Positions 60,833 to 64,000 of a stretch of 64,000 nt of DNA are shown here, piece by piece. Each line of letters starts with the position of its first letter. The stretch's first letter is position 1. The notes beneath the pieces are model-generated. The model worked only from the letters and a program-made list of their open reading frames with translations. It was not told where the DNA came from and ran no database searches. The translations under genes were made by a program, and so were the position numbers. This DNA comes from Nitrospira sp. SG-bin1 (GTDB lineage: Bacteria > Nitrospirota > Nitrospiria > Nitrospirales > Nitrospiraceae). The stretch covers positions 62,001 to 126,000 of the forward strand of contig LVWS01000034.1 in assembly GCA_002083365.1 (NCBI GenBank), given 5' to 3'.

Positions 60833-60848
60833 TGCAAAAGGCGCACCG
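60833..60848 (-). promoter_or_regulatory. sigma-54-like element upstream of BON gene
   Basis: Minus strand CGGTGCGCCTTTTGCA: GG and TTGCA at exact spacing, 74 bp before ATG 60759. Confidence 0.45.
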
Positions 60849-61003
60849 ATGCACTCCGTGGTCGTTCCGGTTCCGACTATTCCAGAACTCTTCTTTAGAA
60901 GGTTGTTGTATGGGATATTTTGTCTGTGAACGCACACCTTATCCGCCGGTGAACAAACGCTCCCTTCCCCTATTGGCACGCGAAATCCATCTAACGAGAA
61001 CGT

Positions 61004-61019
61004 TGGCACTCATTCTGCA
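61004..61019 (+). promoter_or_regulatory. strong sigma-54-like promoter
   Basis: TGGCACTCATTCTGCA has a perfect -24 half and CTGCA at -12. It is the best match in the window and lies 45 bp before ATG 61064. Confidence 0.7.
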
Positions 61020-61063
61020 CATACTTTTGCGAGCATCATCCATAACCCGAGGGCTCCGTCCAC

Positions 61064-61567
61064 ATGTCTTGCAGAAGAAACGCCATCCGGCAGCTGCACA
61101 GGTCCAAAACAATAGTCTTCCTTCTTGCATGGTCCATCATGGGGTGCCACGAAGCTCCGGTGACTCAAGGTTCCCATCACCGGCTCTCCATGGCGGCAAA
61201 CCAAGTTCTGGTCGTCGGAAACCGACCGAATGCCGTGGCGGCCACCGTGAGTTGGCTGCAAAACCGTGGCGTGACGCCGTTCGAGATGCCCGGCACATGG
61301 CCCATACCGACCCATCCAGAAATAACGGATACGGCGCGCAGGATCGGGGCCCACACCATCGTGTGGGTTGAACAAACGGGAGACCTGCGCGCCCCGACCG
61401 TCTCGGTGCGAGGAGTAGATCCCGATTCCAATGCCGTGCTATGGAGCGGCCAAGCCAGCGCAACGGAATATCGATCGAGTCCCACCGGCGCCCGAATCAC
61501 CTGGCTGACCTGTCATGCGTTGCACGCCGCCTGGGGGGAACCACCGGAAGGAGATCGCTGCAGATGA
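61064..61567 (+). CDS. lipoprotein, unknown function
   Basis: Lipobox IMGC at about residue 28 after a basic N-terminus and a hydrophobic stretch. The mature part starts QVLVVGNRPNAVAATVSWLQNRGVTPFE and carries a TIVWVEQTG strand; the pattern resembles small lipoproteins with a Rossmann-like segment but no catalytic residue is plain. Its stop overlaps the next start (ATGA at 61564-61567), so the two are co-translated. Confidence 0.72.
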   Translation: MSCRRNAIRQLHRSKTIVFLLAWSIMGCHEAPVTQGSHHRLSMAANQVLVVGNRPNAVAATVSWLQNRGVTPFEMPGTWPIPTHPEITDTARRIGAHTIVWVEQTGDLRAPTVSVRGVDPDSNAVLWSGQASATEYRSSPTGARITWLTCHALHAAWGEPPEGDRCR

Positions 61568-62178
61568 GGTTGTACCGTCGAGGCCGCCGCCGGCTCCTCT
61601 GTCTGCTGGCCGCCGCTGCTCTGCTGGACGTCGGCGGGTGCAATACGAAGGCGAGTTCGGTCGGTGGTCCGAGGATACCGTACGAACAACTCTTGCTCAC
61701 ACAGTCTCTCTTCCGTAGCCTTGAGGATGCCGCCGTTCCGATCAGGCCCGGCGACTCCGTCGCCGTGGAGTTCGCATGGCCGCCTTCCCACGGTGACTTT
61801 TCCACCGACAAACTCTTTGCCGAAGCCGTCGTGAAATCCTGGGTGGCACGGCAAGGCGTGATCATCGGAAAAGACTCTCCGGCCTACCGCATGCGCGTCC
61901 TCATGCATGCATTCGGCCTCGACAAAAAAGAAGTGTTTGTCGGCATTCCGCAAATCAACAGCGGGTTCTGGCCCATCGCCGTGCCTGAGCTGACATTCTA
62001 CAGTACGGTGCGACACCGCGGTTATTCGCGCCTGTCCATGGACCTCTACGACGAAGAAACCGGACGTTTGATCGCCTCCCCATCCGCGGTCGATGCCACG
62101 GTGTACCACGAGCGATACACCCTGCTGTTCATCATATCTTGGACCTCGACCGACCTCATGCCGCAGCCGCTGAATTAA
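61564..62178 (+). CDS. lipoprotein, possibly DUF6655-type
   Basis: Lipobox VGGC at about residue 25. The mature part has PYEQLLLTQSLFRSLEDA, then AYRMRVLMHAFG and PELTFYSTVRHRGYSRLSMDLYDEETGRLIASPSAV, an arrangement I associate with DUF6655 proteins; that match is from memory and tentative. ATG 61564 is supported by the 4-base overlap with the gene in front. Two coupled lipoproteins suggest a paired envelope complex. Confidence 0.68.
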   Translation: MRLYRRGRRRLLCLLAAAALLDVGGCNTKASSVGGPRIPYEQLLLTQSLFRSLEDAAVPIRPGDSVAVEFAWPPSHGDFSTDKLFAEAVVKSWVARQGVIIGKDSPAYRMRVLMHAFGLDKKEVFVGIPQINSGFWPIAVPELTFYSTVRHRGYSRLSMDLYDEETGRLIASPSAVDATVYHERYTLLFIISWTSTDLMPQPLN

Positions 62179-62260
62179 GGAAAGAAAACGCGATGCTCGG
62201 TTGGAACAGCTTTTCACTCAATCATGTCGGACTCACCAAGCCGTATTGAGTAACACCCTC

Positions 62261-63628
62261 ATGCTCACCAAGCTTTCCTGGCTGTGGGATATGATCCGAG
62301 GCAGTCTTTGGTTCGTGCCGTCGATCATGGCCGCAGGGTCGGTGACGTTGGCATTTACCGTTGTATGGATCGATCACCATGTATTGAAGGGGAAACCCGC
62401 TGAGACCGCGTTCGCGTACGGAGGAGGAGCCGATGGAGCACGGGAAGTGCTCTCCACCGTGGCCGGCGCGATGATTACCGTGGCGGGCGTCATCTTTTCG
62501 ATTACGGTGGTGGCGCTCACGCTGGCTTCTCAGCAATTCGGCCCGCGTTTACTCCGTAATTTCATGCATGATCGCGGGAATCAAGTCGTTCTGGGGACGT
62601 TCATCTCCATCCATCTGTACTGCCTGATCATACTGAGAGCCGTGCGCGGGGAAGAAGCCGGCGAGTTCGTGCCGCACCTGTCGGTCTCCATCGCGCTGGT
62701 GTTGGCTCTGACGGCGGCCGGCGTGCTCATCTATTTTTTTCACCACGCCACGTCCTCCATTCGCGCGTCGAGTGTAATCGCCAAGGTGGCGCTGGACCTC
62801 GATGAGGCCATCGATAGGCTGTTCCCTCAACGTGTGAAGCGACCGGGACCCTCGCCTCCTGCAACACAGAACCCATGCGTCCCTTCGAAAACGTTCGACG
62901 GCAACTGCGCACGGATTGAATCACGTGAGAGCGGGTATCTACAGATGGTGAATGTCGAGGAACTTGTCCTCCTCGCCGCTCGGCATGACCTCACCATTCG
63001 TTTAGATTGTCGCCCGGGAGATTTCATAACCTGCGAGTCGACCGTTGCCACGATCTTCCCCGCGGAGCGGGTACTCCCGAAGGTCGGCGACACGGTATGC
63101 GAAGCACTCATCTTGGGCGATGAGCGAACGATGGTGCAAGACATGCTTTTCCCCGCGCAGCAACTCACCGAAATCGCCGTGAGGGCTCTCTCGCCGAGCA
63201 TGAACGATCCGACGACAGCGTTGGCCTGTATCGATCGGCTGGGCGCCGCCATGATTCGCTTGGGCCGGCGCAGGACACCGTCTCCGTACCGATACGATGA
63301 TAAAGGTCGGCTCAGGCTGGTGATCTATTCGGTATCGGAAGCGGAACTGATCGAACAGACCATGAGTCCGATTCGCCAATACGGACATACGAGTGCTCTT
63401 GTCACCATCCGGCTACTCGATACCTGCAAGCTGGTCACGGCTCACCTGACCGACAGCGAGGCAATCGCAGCGCTCGAACGGCAGGTCATGGCGATCGACG
63501 AGGGGCTTTGCGGCAGTCTCCCGCAGCAAATCGATCGTGAACAGGTGCGAGCCAAGCTCAGGACCGTTCGCGACTCGTTCGCTCACCAACGAGCTCGATG
63601 TTCTGGTTTGGTTGCTCACCAAGAATAG
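62261..63628 (+). CDS. DUF2254 family membrane protein
   Basis: Four membrane helices in residues 1-180 with the family segment STVAGAMITVAGVIFSITVVALTLASQQFGPRLLRNFM. The soluble C-terminus carries RALSPSMNDPTTALACIDRLGAAMIRL, the second conserved block of DUF2254. Function unknown. ATG 62261 starts the conserved part; TTG 62201 and 62246 are in frame upstream. Its last 13 bases overlap the convergent Slp gene. Confidence 0.9.
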   Translation: MLTKLSWLWDMIRGSLWFVPSIMAAGSVTLAFTVVWIDHHVLKGKPAETAFAYGGGADGAREVLSTVAGAMITVAGVIFSITVVALTLASQQFGPRLLRNFMHDRGNQVVLGTFISIHLYCLIILRAVRGEEAGEFVPHLSVSIALVLALTAAGVLIYFFHHATSSIRASSVIAKVALDLDEAIDRLFPQRVKRPGPSPPATQNPCVPSKTFDGNCARIESRESGYLQMVNVEELVLLAARHDLTIRLDCRPGDFITCESTVATIFPAERVLPKVGDTVCEALILGDERTMVQDMLFPAQQLTEIAVRALSPSMNDPTTALACIDRLGAAMIRLGRRRTPSPYRYDDKGRLRLVIYSVSEAELIEQTMSPIRQYGHTSALVTIRLLDTCKLVTAHLTDSEAIAALERQVMAIDEGLCGSLPQQIDREQVRAKLRTVRDSFAHQRARCSGLVAHQE

Positions 63629-64000
63629 GGATAGCCGTGGGAGTGACGATATTCCCAACCGGACGGATATCGATAGCCTGCATACGGCCGATAGCCGGCC
63701 TTCATGCGGTCCCAGTCCCAGACCGTGACGTGTTTGAGGGCCAGCTCCGGAACCTGTTGTTGCCTCTCATCGACTGTGACGGTCGTCGTGCCCAGCACCT
63801 CCCCGACCACCGTGATACGTGTCTTATCATCGTCGAATATGGCCGGATCGGAGACCTGGCCGCTGCGATCGATCACCACGAATCGTCCCTTCGACTCGGT
63901 TTCCCGGCCGGTCGGAATCAAATCCCCCGACAGGGGAATCTGCAGCACGTGGATCACCGTGCCGTCTTGCACGCGTTCGGCAGACAGCACTTTCCCGCCC
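63616..64000 (-). CDS. Slp-family outer-membrane lipoprotein (5' truncated by window end)
   Basis: The frame runs open to the window edge, with GGKVLSAERV at the truncated side, matching the same part of 45684 and 46334, followed by VLQIPLSGDLIPTGRETESKGRFVVID and a Tyr/Gly-rich tail (GYPYSW). The signal peptide and lipobox lie beyond the window. It is the third member of the tail-bearing Slp group. Confidence 0.85.
   Translation of the reverse strand, partial: GGKVLSAERVQDGTVIHVLQIPLSGDLIPTGRETESKGRFVVIDRSGQVSDPAIFDDDKTRITVVGEVLGTTTVTVDERQQQVPELALKHVTVWDWDRMKAGYRPYAGYRYPSGWEYRHSHGYPYSW

Larger units (their letters stand above)
60760..61063. other. 304-bp divergent intergenic region
   Basis: No gene is visible. 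It contains a tandem TTTGCAAAA near 60820-60840, the 60833 minus-strand element and the 61004 plus-strand element. Confidence 0.5.

Noticed and set aside
1..64000. Search for tRNA, rRNA, CRISPR repeats and complete insertion sequences
   Set aside because: No cloverleaf-like stretches, array of spaced repeats or transposase motifs were seen by reading; a program could still find a small RNA.

Overview
The window looks like a chromosomal stretch of a Nitrospira-type bacterium (phylum Nitrospirota). This rests on gene content, namely many Slp-type lipoproteins, BON and PRC-barrel proteins, DUF1207, DUF6335, DUF3015, DUF5752 and DUF2254 proteins, a MalQ/GH15/TreT sugar-storage set and moderately high GC. 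No 16S gene is present, so the assignment is an inference. I see no rRNA, tRNA, CRISPR array, intact insertion sequence or phage gene. The window reads as an accessory region for envelope maintenance, stress and carbon storage.

Layout. 1-6.3 kb: the 3' end of a FAD/Rieske oxidoreductase, two outer-membrane barrel proteins, a TPR protein, a DUF1328 peptide and a methyltransferase. 6.4-13.3 kb: a hidden zinc-ribbon gene, an NtrC-type regulator, a receiver-only regulator, MalQ and small membrane proteins including DUF421. 13.3-18.7 kb: a HAD-ATPase fusion, an Slp lipoprotein, three PRC-barrel proteins and an orphan sensory-rhodopsin-transducer homologue. 18.8-27.5 kb: AI-2E transporter, DUF3015, DUF6335, copper-binding Csp, Fe/Mn-SOD, EEP nuclease, DksA/TraR protein, trypsin-like protease with TPRs, UspA and DoxX. 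27.5-31.8 kb: a tightly coupled minus-strand operon (YtxH, BON, metallophosphoesterase, nucleotidyltransferase, DUF5752, TreT). 32-41.5 kb: exported small proteins, a glycosyltransferase, LigD, GAPDH and transaldolase. 41.7-45.6 kb: heme oxygenase, bacteriophytochrome kinase and two receivers. 45.7-50.3 kb: two Slp lipoproteins, Zwf and a GH15 glucoamylase. 50.4-64 kb: BON proteins, cytochrome c, paralogous small membrane proteins, a site-2 protease, a barrel protein, MscS, a broken NRAMP gene, two coupled lipoproteins, DUF2254 and a partial fourth Slp.

Two regulatory signals run through the window and mark almost separate gene sets. The first is a series of sigma-54-like -24/-12 elements (GG, ten bases, GC; best matches at 61004, 18270, 54799, 56700, 58444 and 46943), mostly 45-110 bp before start codons; the window also encodes an NtrC-type activator. 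The second is a palindrome, ACTAGG-N6-CCTAGT, mostly 60-75 bp before the start codons of other envelope or stress genes and of the heme oxygenase-phytochrome operon. I could not match this palindrome to a known regulator.

Metabolically, MalQ, GH15 and TreT handle glycogen and trehalose, and Zwf, transaldolase and GAPDH feed the released glucose into the oxidative pentose phosphate route. The rest mainly maintains the envelope under osmotic, redox or metal stress.
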